A stretch of DNA of 64,000 bases. Source: Patiria miniata (Eukaryota > Echinodermata > Asteroidea > Valvatida > Asterinidae). The DNA is taken from the NCBI RefSeq assembly GCF_015706575.1, contig NW_024037051.1, positions 14,481,016 to 14,545,015 on the forward strand, given 5' to 3'. Both the position numbers and the translations under genes were made by a program. This document shows positions 11,095 through 20,957 of the stretch, piece by piece. Every line of letters starts with the position of its first letter. Positions within the stretch are counted from its first letter, which is position 1. A model generated the notes under the pieces. That model ran no database searches and was not told the origin of the DNA. It saw nothing but the letters and a program-made list of their open reading frames with translations.

Positions 11095-14000
11095 TCCATG
11101 CAGGTTAAGGTACCTTCAGGCTGCGATACATGGAGCCATGCGGGTTGGCGCTGACAGGCCTCCTATGGGACTTACTGCACAAAGCGAAAGAAGGGGCATC
11201 CGCTGCTACTTCTAGGATTTTCTCCAAAAGTTTCGGGTCTATCGACCTGCCGATTTGCATGCGGGTTGGCCCATTCATCCGCTTCAAAATGGTACCGAGT
11301 TTGTCCAGATCCATCAGGTAAAGGTACCTTCAGGCTGCGATACATGGGAGCCATGCGGGTTGGCGCAGACAGGCCTCCCTATGGGACTTACTGCACAAAA
11401 GAGAAAGAAGGGGCATCCGATGCTACTTCTAGGGATTTTCTCTCCAAAGTTTGGGTTCTATCGACCTGCCGATTTGCATGCGGATTGGCCCATTCATCCG
11501 CTTCAAAATGGTACCGAGTTTGTCCAGATCCATGCAGGTTAAGGTACCTTCAGGCTGCGATACATGGGAGCCATGCGGGTTGGCGCTGACAGGCCTCCCT
11601 ATGGGACTTACTGCACAAAAGCGAAGAGGGCATCCTCTGCTACTTCTAAGATTTTCTCCAAAAGTTTCGGGGCTATCAACCTGCCGATTTTCATGCGGGT
11701 TGGCCCATTCATCCGCTTCAAAATGGTACCGAGTTTGTCCAGATCCATGCAGGTTAAGGTACCTTCAGGCTGCGATACATGGGAGCCATGCGGTTGGCGC
11801 TGACAGGCCTCCCTATGGGACTTACTGCACAAAAGCGGAAGAAGGGCCATCCGCTGCTACTTCTTCTGGATTTTCTCCAAAAGTTTCGGGTCTATCGACC
11901 TGCGATTTGCATGCGGTTGGCCCATTCATCCGCTTCAAAATGGTACCGAGTTTGTCCAGATCCATCCAGGTTAAGGTACCTTCAGGCTGCGATACATGGG
12001 AGCCATGCGGTTGGCGCTGACAGGCCTCCCTATGGGACTTACTGCACAAAAGAGAAAGAAGGGCATCCGCTGCTACTTCTGGGATTTTCTCCAAAAGTTT
12101 CGGGTCGATCGACCTTTCGATTTGCATGCAGGTTGGCCCATTCATCCGCTTCAAAATGGTACCGAGTTTGTCCAGATCCATGCAGGTTAAGGTACCTCAG
12201 GCTTCGTACATGGGAGTCATGCGGGTTGGCGCTGACAGGCCTCCCTATGGGACTTACTGCACAAAAGCGAAAGAAGGGCATCCGCTGCTACTTCTAGGAT
12301 TTTTCCAAAAGTTTTGGGTCTACCGCCTGCCAATTTGTATCGGGTTGGCCCATTCATCGCTTCAAATGGTACCGAGTTTGTCCAGATCCATCCAGGTTAA
12401 GGTACCTTCAGGCTGCGATACATGGGAGCCATGCGGGTTGTCGCTGACAGGCCTCCCTATGGGACTTACTGCACAAAAGCGAAAGAAGGGGCATCCGCTG
12501 CTACTTCTGGGATTTTCTCCAACAGTTTCGGGTCTATCGACCTGCCGATTTGCATGCGGGTTGGCCCATTCATCCGCTTCAAAATGGTACCGAGTTTGTC
12601 CAGATCCATGCAGGTTAAGGTACCTTCAGGCTGCGATACATGGGAGCCATGCGGGTTGTCGCTGACAGGCCTCCCTATGGGACTTACTGCACAAAAGCGG
12701 AAGAAGGGCCATCCGCTGCTACTTCTGGATTTTCTCCAAAAGTTGCAGGTCTATCGACCTGCCGATTTGCATGCGGGTTGGCCCATTCATCCGCTTCAAA
12801 TGTACCGAGTTTGTCCAGATCCATGCAGGTAAGGGTACCTTCAGGCTGCGATACATGGGAGCCATGCGGGTTGGCGCTGACAGGCCTCCCTATGGGACTT
12901 ACTGCACAAAAGCGAAAGAAGGGGCATCCGCTGCTACTTCTAGGATTTTCTCCAAAAGTTTCGGGTCTATCGACCTGCCGATTTGTATTCGGGTTGGCCC
13001 ATTCATCCGCTTCAAAATGGTACCGAGTTTGTCCAGATCCATCCAGGTTAAGGTACCTTCAGGCTGCGATACATGGAGCCATGCGGGTTGGCGCTGACAG
13101 GCCTCCCTATGGGACTTACTGCACAAAGGCGAAAGAAGGGGCATCTGCTGCTACTTCTGGGATTTTCTCCAACAGTTTTCGGGTCTATCGACCTGCCGAT
13201 TCGCATGCGGGTTGGCCCATTCATCCGTTCAAAATGGTACCGAGTTTGTCCAGATCCATGCAGGTTAAGGTACCTTCAGGCTGCGATACATGGGAGCCAT
13301 GCGGGTTGGCGCTGACAGGCCTCCCTATGGGACTTACTGCACAAAAGCGAAAGAAGGGGCATCCGCTGCTACTTCTAGTATTTTCTCCAAAAGTTTCGGG
13401 GCTATCAACCTGCCGATTTGCATGCGGGTTGGCCCATTCATCCGCTTCAAAATGGTACCGAGTTTGTCCAGATCCATGCAGGTTAAGGTACCTTCAGGCT
13501 GCGATACATGGGAGCCATGCGGGTTGGCGCTGACAGGCCTCCCTATGGGACTTACTGCACAAAAGCGAAAGAAGGGGCATCCGCTGCTACTTCTGGGATT
13601 TTCTCCAAAAGTTTGCAGGTCTATCGACCTGCCGATTTGCATGCGGGTTGGCCCATTCATCCGCTTCAAAATGGTACCGAGTTTGTCCAGATCCATGCAG
13701 GTAAGGTAACTTCAGGCTGCGATACATGGGAGCCATGCGTTGGCGCTGACAGGCCTCCCTATGGGACTTACTGCACAAAAGCGAAAGAAGGGGCATCCGC
13801 TGCTACTTCTGGGATTTTCTTCAAAAGTTTCGGGTCTATCGACCTGCCGATTTGCATGCAGGTTGGCCCATTCATCCGCTTCAGAATGGTACCGAGTTTG
13901 TCCAGATCCATCCAGGTTAAGGTACCTTCAGGCTGCGATACATGGGAGCCATGCGGGTTGGCGCTGACAGGCCTCCCTATGGGACTTACTGCACAAAGCG

Positions 14001-15990
14001 AAAGAAGGGGCATCCGCTACTACTTCTCGATTTTCTCCAAAGTTTCGGGTCTTTCGACCTGCCGATTTGCATGCGGGTTGGCCCATTCATCCGCTTCAGA
14101 ATGGTACCGAGTTTGTCCAGATCCATCCAGGTTAAGGTACCTTCAGGCTGCGATAAATGGGAGCCATGCGGGTTGGCGCTGACAGGCCTCCCTATGGACT
14201 TCCTGCACAAAAGCGAAAGAAGGGGCATCCGCTGCTACTTCTGGGATTTTCTCCAAAACGTTTCGGGTCTATCGACCTGCCGATTTGCATGCGGGTTGGC
14301 CCATTCATCTGCTTCAAAATGGTACCGAGTTTGTCCAGATCCATCTAGGTTAAGGTACCTTCAGGCTGCGATACATGGAGCCATGCGGGTTGGCGCTGAC
14401 AGGCCTCCCTATGGGACTTACTGCACAAAAGCGAAAGAAGTGGCATCCGCTGCTACTTCTGGGATTTTCTCCAAAAGTTGCAGGTCTATCGACCTGCCGA
14501 TTTGCATGCGGGTTGGCCCATTCATCCGCTTCAAAAAATGGTACCGAGTTTGTCCAGATCATGCAGGTAAAGGTACCTTCAGGCTGCGATACATGGGAGC
14601 CATGCGGGTTGGCGCTGACAGGCCTCCCTATGAGACTTACTGCACAAAAGCGAAAGAAGGGGCATCCGCTGCTACTTCTGGGATTTTTCCAAAAAGTTTC
14701 GGGTCTATCGACCTGCCGATTTGCATGCGGGGTTCCCATTCATCCGCTTCAAAATGGTATCAAGTTTGTCCAGATCCATGCAGGTTAAGGTACCTTCAGG
14801 CTGCGATACATGGGAGCCATGCGGGTTGGCGCTGACAGCCTCCCTATTGGGACTTACTGCACAAAAGCGAAAGAAGGGGCATCTGCTGCTACTTCTGGGA
14901 TTTCTCTCCAAAATTTTCGGGTCTATCGACCTGCCGATTTGCATGCGGGTTGGCCCATTCATCCGCTTCAAAATGGTACCGAGTTTGTCCAGATCCATGC
15001 CAGGTTAAGGTACCGTCAGGCTGCGATACATGGGAGCCATGCGGGTTGGCGCTGACAGGCCTCCCTATGGGACTTACTGCACAAAAGCGAAAGAAGGGGC
15101 ATCTGCTGCTACTTCTGGATTTTCTCAAAAGTTTCGGGTCTATCGACCTGCCGATTTGCTGCAGGTTAAGTACCTTCAGGCTGCGATACATGGGAGCCAT
15201 GCGGGTTGGCGCTGACAGGCCTCCCTATGGGACTTACTGCACAAAAGCGAAAGAAAGTGGCATCCGCTACTACTTCTGGGATTTTCTCCAAAAGTTTCGC
15301 GTCTATCGACCTGCCGATTTGCATGCGGGTTGGCCATTCATCCGCTTCAGAATGGTACCGAGTTTGTCCAGATCCATCCAGGTTAAGGTACCTTCAGTCT
15401 GCGATACATGGGAGCCATGCGGGTTGGCGCTGACAGGCCTCCCTATGGGACTTACTGCACAAAAGCGAAAGAAGGGGCATCCGCTGCTACTTCTGGGATT
15501 TTTCCAAAAAGTTCGGGTCTATCGACCTGCGATTTGCATGCGGGTTGGCCCATTCATCCGCTTCAAAATGGTACCGAGTTTGTCCAGATCCATTAGGTTA
15601 AGGTACCTTCAGGCTGCGATTAATGGGAGCCATGCGGGTTGGCGCTGACAGGCGTCCCTATGGGACTTACTGCACAATAGCGAAAGAAGGGCATCCGCTG
15701 CTACTTCTGGGATTTTCTCCAAAAGTTGCAGGTCTATCGACTGCCGATTTGCATGCGGGTTGGCCATTCATCCGCTTCAAAATTGTACCGAGTTTGTCCA
15801 GATCCATGCAGGTTAAGGTACCGTCAGGCTGCGATACATGGGAGCCATGCGGTTGGCGCTGACAGGCCTCCCTATGGGACTTACTGCACAAAAGCGAAGA
15901 AGGGGCATCTGCTGCTACTTCTGGGATTTTCTCCAAAAGTTTCGGGTCTATCGACCTGCCGATTTGCATGCAGGTTAAGGTACCTTCAGG
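11095..15990 (+). repeat. Satellite subdomain with GATCCATGCAGG monomers
   Basis: Most monomers here carry GATCCATGCAGG (for example near 11095, 11530, 11750, 12180, 12610, 13260, 13480, 14780, 15810) where the family consensus has GATCCATCCAGG. The change makes monomer bases 207-211 read CATGC, identical to bases 153-157 exactly 54 bp upstream. Two 54-bp-deleted monomers lie at its right end (about 15160 and 15970). This is the likely source pool of the short monomers seen after 22.6 kb. Confidence 0.8.
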
Positions 15991-16201
15991 CTGCGATACA
16001 TGGGAGCCATGCGGGTTGGCGGCTGACAGGCCTCCCTATGGGACTTACTACTGCACAAAAGCGAAAGAAGTGGCATCCGCTACTACTTCTGAGATTTTCT
16101 TCAAAAGTTTCGAATCTATCGACCTGCCGATTTGCATGCGGGTTGGCCCATTCATCCGCTTCAGAATGGTACCGAGTTTGTCCAGATCCATCTAGGTAAA
16201 G

Positions 16202-16205
16202 GTAC
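16202..16205. repeat. Target-site duplication GTAC, left
   Basis: The satellite reads AAAGGTAC and stops. GTAC recurs at 22614-22617 and continues as CTTCAGG. Removing the element and one GTAC restores the monomer's AAGGTACCTT, apart from a T-to-A change one base further left. Four base pairs fits Ty3/gypsy and other retroviral-type integrases. Confidence 0.75.
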
Positions 16206-16367
16206 TGGGCGATAGGGGGGCGCTGCTCGAACCGGGGCTCCCCAAACTCCAGGTCGCCCCTGGCCTCCTGACTAAACCTTTGGTAAGCCTAGACGAGCGG
16301 TTGATCTAGGTGACCTAGGGAATGCGTCCGTTCGGAAGGCCGTATGCCGCAACACGTACAATATAGT

Positions 16368-16393
16368 CTCCTTAAGGGTTTTCACTTAAGGAG
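16368..16393. other. LTR hairpin, left copy
   Basis: CTCCTTAAG (16368-16376) and CTTAAGGAG (16385-16393) are perfect reverse complements around an 8-base loop. The copy in the other LTR (22050-22076) keeps the first arm and has one extra G in the second. Confidence 0.7.
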
Positions 16394-16444
16394 GTACTCC
16401 AACTGACAGACTGAACAAACGATGAAGGAACAGACACTGACACC

Positions 16445-16450
16445 TTTATT
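16445..16450 (-). promoter_or_regulatory. Polyadenylation signal AATAAA, 3' LTR
   Basis: TTTATT on the plus strand reads AATAAA on the element's coding strand, inside the LTR and roughly two thirds of the way from its U3 end. That is a plausible place for transcript 3' end formation. The same hexamer is at 22128-22133. Confidence 0.55.
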
Positions 16451-16935
16451 CATCAACACAACGACAATCAAGTCTTATTCTCTATTGGGTTCAATTAGAA
16501 TGTAAGAGTTAATCAACAATAATTATTGGATGAAACGGCACCCTGCGTCAAGGGTGGAACTATTCGCAGCGCTCCCCACGCTCTTTGCGACTTACTATCC
16601 CCCCAGGCAACCCCCAAGTTACCGGCGGCAGGCTCCCGAGGCCCCAGTGGATACAGCCCACGATGTAGCAACACACGGCCAAGATTCAGTCCCCCCGGTG
16701 TGTCTCCGGCTACTAACCTCCTGTCCTCGCCCGTTCGCATCACGTCAGTGCAGCAACACGACAACGCACACACTACGTTCGTTCTCCACGAACGCCGCAA
16801 TTCACGTCCGTTCTCAACGACGCGCTGTGATCAACTCCTCCCGCGCAAACGGACTCCAACACAGAGGGCGCTGCGCAAGCTCGCTGCAGCTCGCGCTACA
16901 ATAACTCGCTGCAAGCACACCGTTGCGCTACACAG

Positions 16936-16945
16936 CCTCACCCTT
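16936..16945 (-). promoter_or_regulatory. Candidate polypurine tract
   Basis: On the minus strand AAGGGTGAGG lies three bases upstream of the 3' LTR's TG, where the plus-strand primer should be. One T interrupts it and CTG separates it from the LTR, so it is a poor polypurine tract or a decayed one. Confidence 0.4.
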
Positions 16946-17539
16946 AATTCAGGGGCCGTCCTCGTCTTAAAAACTGGTATAACTAAAAGCCAATGATGTG
17001 CTTGCTCCTAGCATGAAACAATAATTGTCAAAATAATGTTCTCTAAGGCAACAAACTTAAGGTGAAGGTTTAAACTTAAGGTAAGTTAAGGTTAAGGTCC
17101 TGGTCACTTAAGGTAATAAACCTAAGGCGAGGTGAAACTTTGACACTTAACTCTGGTCACTTGAGGTAATGAACTTGAGGTAAACAGTTGCAGGCATACT
17201 TAAGTACATCTACTTCGCTGGCATAATCCAGTTCACTCATGTCTCTAACAAATGATTTAAATAAAGATCTCTCACCGTTACCTCTGTACACTTTACATAC
17301 ACAATGTAAAACTGTTTTACATGTAAAAGGTTTCTCATGAAAATAAAACACAACTCTGTCTTAAAGCCTAAAATACAAAAAGGGTTTTCAGTACTTTAAA
17401 CTTTAAGGAACTTTAAACAACAGTTTAGTCAAGCAACAACTTTAAATAAATCACGCCCTTAAGGTCATGAGAACAAAACTTAAGTTGCAGTTCTAGGTTC
17501 TTGATCAAATGAAACTAAGATGACTTTGCAGATATATAG
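16946..17539 (-). other. Element 3' noncoding region with TTAAGG-rich repeats
   Basis: AT-rich stretch between the accessory frame and the 3' LTR. It is dense in ACTTAAGGT variants at 17050-17190 and has a degenerate duplication beginning CTGGTCAC at 17100 and 17153 (53 bp apart, each followed by TTAAGGTAAT or TTGAGGTAAT). Apart from the zinc-finger-like relic at 17157-17351 I see no gene in it. Confidence 0.6.
17157..17351 (-). pseudogene. Possible C2H2 zinc-finger relic
   Basis: A 64-residue frame starting with HEKPFTCK, which resembles the TGEKPF linker and first cysteine of tandem C2H2 fingers, followed 20 residues later by GERSLFK, a second linker-like string. Spacing is too short for an intact finger (28 residues expected) and no proper C2H2 set follows. 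This may be a decayed finger tract belonging with the accessory frame upstream at 17540-18595, or chance. No function is assigned. Confidence 0.25.
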
Positions 17540-18595
17540 CTACTGAAGAACAAACCGGCGTGAAGTTGACCTCGTAGGTTCTCTCAGTGATTTCTTCGGA
17601 AACCTTGACACCGTTTTCTGGAACCTTGATTTGGTGTGCACCTCCTTGACATGCGGACCTTTCCAGCCATCATTATCCTCCAAGTCGGGGGTGCTGACAG
17701 GTACTGCACGCTGTGACCCACGTTCATCTCCACGGATTTTGAACACTCTGGCTGAGGCTGGCTTGGGAGATGAGGTACCCTGCGTAACACCAGTCGCAGA
17801 TCAGTGATGTGGTGCTTCTTCTCCTTACACTTCAGGGAACTTCCTTCAAGGACTCGCCCAAGCTAATCTGCTGGGAGGGGATAAACGGCTGCGGTATTAC
17901 TCGGCTCACCATGAAGCACAACACGCACATCCTCCTCGTCCTCACTTCCACTCTCGGATTTCAGATCTTGAACAAGGGCCACATTCCCTTCGCTTTCCAC
18001 CAGATCTTTTGTTCCAAGGATTGCGGCTGTTGGCTAAGGCACTGATCGACCAAACGACAATGAGCACGGGGAAAGGGACAACTCAGGAGCGTCCTCGGTC
18101 TCCATCCGTCCAGGAGTTAGGGTACCGGCATTTTAGGCATCCTCCGTCGACGGCTCCTCTTTCCCCCGTTTCAGACTCCTCTGCCGCCTTCGGCTGCTTC
18201 CGCTGGGATTCCCAGTGATCCTCCGTCATTTCTGAAGCTCGGCGCTTGTCAGGGCGATCCTTCTGTCGCTCCTTGTTAGCCTTTCTACTCCCTGCATTAC
18301 CCTTTCAACGTTGTGTTCTTCTTCCGTCTCCGGGTAGATCTTGGCCGTCATCCAGAGATGAAGGGTGGTGGTTATTGTAGTGCACCTTCAGATTATCCTT
18401 CCTCGTGTAGCCCCGCTCACACTTCAAGCAGAAGAATAGGATCTGCCTTGACCCATGACTACTCTCATGCTTGTCGAACCCCCTCTTGTTTATGAAGGTG
18501 TCACCGCACTCCTTACACTTGAAAAGTCGCACTGTGTCCCATTCCTGGGTCGACTCCACTCCTTTTTCTTGTCATCCTTTCAGTAGATTTTTCAA
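17540..18595 (-). pseudogene. Accessory zinc-finger reading frame, frameshifted
   Basis: Coding-like sequence downstream of pol, in several frames joined by apparent one-base shifts. The first piece (18559-18305) holds two good C2H2 fingers: FKCKECGDTF...HESSH (C-X2-C-X12-H-X3-H) and FFCLKCERGY...HYNNH with the same spacing. Then come a highly charged K/R/E-rich piece (about 18290-18065), an acidic piece containing SESGSEDEED (about 18035-17860), and a basic C-terminal piece ending SRRFVLQ at a TAG (17540-17542). An ATG at 18575 lies in a different frame from the fingers, separated by an A-run. It has the place of an env-like third gene, but I see no signal peptide or membrane segment. Nucleic-acid binding is inferred from the fingers only. 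It could be a captured host zinc-finger gene or a decayed host gene fragment. Confidence 0.55.
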
Positions 18596-18614
18596 CTGCA
18601 AAACGAAAAATAAA
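18596..18614 (-). promoter_or_regulatory. Splice-acceptor-like site before the zinc-finger frame
   Basis: The minus strand reads TTTATTTTTCGTTTTGCAG, a strong pyrimidine tract ending in CAG, 20 bases upstream of the ATG at 18575. This resembles the acceptor used to make spliced subgenomic mRNA for a third gene in errantiviruses. No donor has been identified, so use is unproven. Confidence 0.45.
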
Positions 18615-18729
18615 CACTAAGGTAAGCCTCCTTGTTACTTGTACATCCCCCTTGAATTTGTCCTGCTTACGTCACTTATGTAATTCTGATCATCTCAATC
18701 TTTGATTAACGATAACGCTGAGGTGGCCG

Positions 18730-18785
18730 CCGCTGGCGCAGTGGGTTCTTTCTCGCCCGCGCTGGGCTTTGCACCGCTGGCGCAG
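18730..18785. repeat. GC-rich 12-bp direct repeat between pol and accessory frame
   Basis: CCGCTGGCGCAG occurs at 18730-18741 and 18774-18785, 44 bp apart, in a GC-rich patch just past the pol stop codon. The rest of 18596-18788 is AT-rich with no visible gene. Confidence 0.7.
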
Positions 18786-18788
18786 GTG

Positions 18789-20078
18789 CTATTTCAGTTC
18801 TAGTCGGTACTGAGGGTTGCACATGTTCCACATGTGCCTCCGTGTCAAGTTCTCTTGAATTGACTCCTTGCTTCCCATCTGCTCATCTGCTCCTGCTAAC
18901 TCCTCTGTTTCAGGTAGATTGGCTTCCTCAAGTGACTCTACTTCAGGTGAGACCTGTGTTTCCTGGTCACTACCTTGGCTCACTTCACTTATCTCTTGTA
19001 GCTGAGTTTCAGGAGAAACTTGATTGTCTTCCTCCTGACTACTACTCCTCCTTTTGGCCCAAGGCTTCAACGGTTTTCCCTCATAGGGCTTGAGGCGGTC
19101 GCTGTGGACAACCTTCATCTTTCCCCCACTCTTCTGTTGAATCCTATAAGTCCGTCGGATAGTTTGTCCAGTATCAGGTATGGACCTTCCCACCTGCACA
19201 TCAACTTTGGAGATACCCTTTCTTTTTCGCTGGTTAAACAACCAGCAGAACTTGCCCTCGACGAACTGTTCCTTGCAGACGTTTCTGTCGTAGTGGCGCT
19301 TCTGCCTCCTGGCACTCTTCGCAAGGCACTTGCGGGCTCTGTCATGAGATCGCTGCATCCTCATCCGCATTTCTTGGGCATAGTCCAAGTCTTGCGTCTC
19401 CTCCTCTGACATTCGCTCAACAGGTACCCCAAATAAGTGTTGTTGTAGAGGTGCATTTCGCCTCTTGCTCGGCGACTTTCTCCTTGCACACAAGTTGCAC
19501 TGCCTAATGAAGGACCTGACATCAGCACTCAGGCCTGACCAATGGAACTTAAGGCGTACCTTAGCCATGGTCCTTTTGTACCCAGGTGACCGCTTGTCCT
19601 TCCTGCATGCATCTCCTGCAGTATCTCCTCCCGATACTCTTGTGGCACTACAGTCTGCCAATGCATCTCCCGTCCATCGTGGGACTCCCACCGACGCTGC
19701 AAGATCCCTTGTCGGACTGTCAATTGTTCCCATTGCAGCCAGTAATTCTTTGCAGCCGTGGATTTTGGAGAAACTATCTCCCAGTCAGGGCGTGTGCCTG
19801 CCTCTTCCTTAGCCTGAATAAGCCAGTTCATCTGCTCGTCCTCGAGTTGAGCCCTTCTCCAACCTTCCTTTGAGATTTGGGGTTGCACCCCCACCACGCG
19901 TAAGTCTGCTCGAACCTCCGCGTCTTGATCCGTAGTGTCCATCACAACACTTCTTTCCACAGATTTCCCTTCATCCGTCACAGCTGATTTCGTCTCTTCC
20001 GCACCGTGAGCAGGTCGGTGTGACAGGCTATCAGCATTCTGGTGTGACTCCCCAGCCCGATGTCTGTCACACACTTGA
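18789..20078 (-). pseudogene. pol: pol remnant: RNase H tail and integrase without catalytic core
   Basis: Begins with the last residues of RNase H, RHRAGESHQNADSLS (about 20066-20020), typical of gypsy pol, then a connection region. The integrase zinc-binding domain follows: EMHAGRTSGHLG (H-X...-H) and, after a one-base shift near 19580, CNLCARRK (C-X2-C at 19499-19488). At PLQQ (about 19451-19440) the sequence jumps to LFGVPVERM...YAQEMRMRM, a string normally found after the catalytic domain, so the DDE core is missing. The C-terminal domain HDRARKCLAKSARRQKRHYDR continues in frame. The GPY/F signature RWEGPYLIL lies in another frame at 19195-19169, bounded by two compensating shifts. KVVHSDRLKPYEG and an acidic S/E/Q-rich tail precede the TAG at 18789-18791. 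There is no chromodomain. It cannot encode an active integrase or RNase H as read. Confidence 0.85.
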
Positions 20079-20102
20079 TCCGCTCCCCATTTACAGTAAA
20101 TG

Positions 20103-20957
20103 TCAAGGCCTGAAATCCAGCCTCCCATTGGTCGGCAACAAGTAATCCATTCCCAGGATTCCTTCGACTTCCAGTTGTGCAAAAACAACACAAACTACTC
20201 TCACTGTTTTCCCAACCTGGACCTCTACACAGGCGCTTCCCATAGTCTTGATTAATGTTCCGTCTGCACCATGCACCCCAACTCCTTCAGTGTTCAGCGT
20301 AGGTCTTCTTTCTGGTGACATATTGTAGTACGTCGACGCAGAAAGTAAGGTGTTTGTAGCTCCAGTATCGATCAACATGTTCACCTTAAGTCCCCTAACC
20401 ACAGCAGGTACGAAAAGTCCACTTCCCTGTCGCGGCGTCTCCCTTAAGGCTGGCACCTCAAGGGTGGGCAAGCCTCCTTGCCCGCAATTCAAGGGGGATT
20501 CCTTAAGGGTTTCCTCTCCTCGCAGTTGTCTATCTCTCCCAAGCGGTACCTGGTGGGTCTTCACTAATCCGCCTCCCCTTTGGAGGTGGCCTCCTTTGAA
20601 TTTGTCTGACCCTTGACTTCTTCCAGCCCTCTCACAGGTCCCTGAGATGGCTGCATGTCGTTTCTCCGACATCCTTGATCTCCTGGCCTTCGGCTTCTTG
20701 CAGTCTCGCGCAAAATGTCCTTTGCACCTGCAATTGTGGCAAACGTCCTCAGCATTTGCCTTCCTACGTCCGAAAGGTCGTATCGTCTCCTTGTTCCCAA
20801 TGGGAACGTTCTCCCCTAGACGGGAAATTATCTGCTGGACAGCTCGATCTACGACTGCCTGATTAACCGGAACCTCTCCCGTAGCCTCCACGGTTGGTTC
20901 TGTTTCCACCATTCTTGCATACTTCTTGGTTTTGTCTGCAGCTCTCTGCTCCTCCAC
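20103..20957 (-). CDS. gag-pro: Gag zinc knuckle and aspartic protease, open frame
   Basis: A 284-residue uninterrupted frame covering the end of Gag and most of the protease. Residues 73-86 form a CCHC zinc knuckle (C-X2-C-X4-H-X4-C; CHNCRCKGHFARDC, 20741-20700) that in this family binds genomic RNA. A basic linker follows. Residues 195-200, LIDTGA, carry the catalytic aspartate (D197, 20369-20367) of a retropepsin-like protease that would cleave the polyprotein, and ILGMD (267-271) is the matching second motif. The frame leaves the protease at about 20110, where a one-base shift continues it as LTFTVNGERIKC before the RT deletion junction near 20060-20078. The GTG/ATG at the start is not a true initiation site, because Gag continues upstream in another frame. 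Confidence 0.85.
   Translation of the reverse strand: MEEQRAADKTKKYARMVETEPTVEATGEVPVNQAVVDRAVQQIISRLGENVPIGNKETIRPFGRRKANAEDVCHNCRCKGHFARDCKKPKARRSRMSEKRHAAISGTCERAGRSQGSDKFKGGHLQRGGGLVKTHQVPLGRDRQLRGEETLKESPLNCGQGGLPTLEVPALRETPRQGSGLFVPAVVRGLKVNMLIDTGATNTLLSASTYYNMSPERRPTLNTEGVGVHGADGTLIKTMGSACVEVQVGKTVRVVCVVFAQLEVEGILGMDYLLPTNGRLDFRP

Larger units (their letters stand above)
6062..16205 (+). repeat. 218-bp satellite array, forward orientation, diverged domain
   Basis: About 47 tandem monomers in forward orientation with more substitutions and one-base indels than the array after 22.6 kb. It holds a higher-order block (about 6285-11000) and a subdomain where GATCCATCCAGG is replaced by GATCCATGCAGG (11.1-15.9 kb). 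Two monomers near 15160 and 15970 have the 54-bp deletion that becomes common after 22.6 kb. Junctions at about 6285 and 8805 read GGTACACAAAA, a loss of about 67 bp. The last monomer stops at GGTAC (16201-16205), where the retrotransposon begins, and the first monomer after the element resumes in phase, so this array and the one at 22614 were once continuous. Confidence 0.97.
16206..16932 (-). repeat. 3' LTR of the retrotransposon
   Basis: Matches 21903-22613 over its length, with scattered one-base indels and a few substitutions. The inner end is TGTAGCG on the minus strand (16932). The outer end begins TGGGCGATAGGGGGG where the other LTR has TGTGGCGCTGC, so the outer terminus is extended or altered by about 10 bp. 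It contains an AATAAA on the minus strand and a 9-bp-stem hairpin. Confidence 0.92.

Noticed and set aside
16513..16996. Open frames of 95-156 codons inside the left LTR, and similar ones at 22212-22659
   Set aside because: They lie inside LTR regulatory sequence, overlap each other on both strands, differ between the two LTRs by frameshift and match no family I recognise.
17080..17100. Telomere-like repeats (AAGTTAAGGTTAAGG)
   Set aside because: Only two or three degenerate copies; the period does not match TTAGG or TTAGGG, and it belongs to the TTAAGG-rich 3' region of the element.
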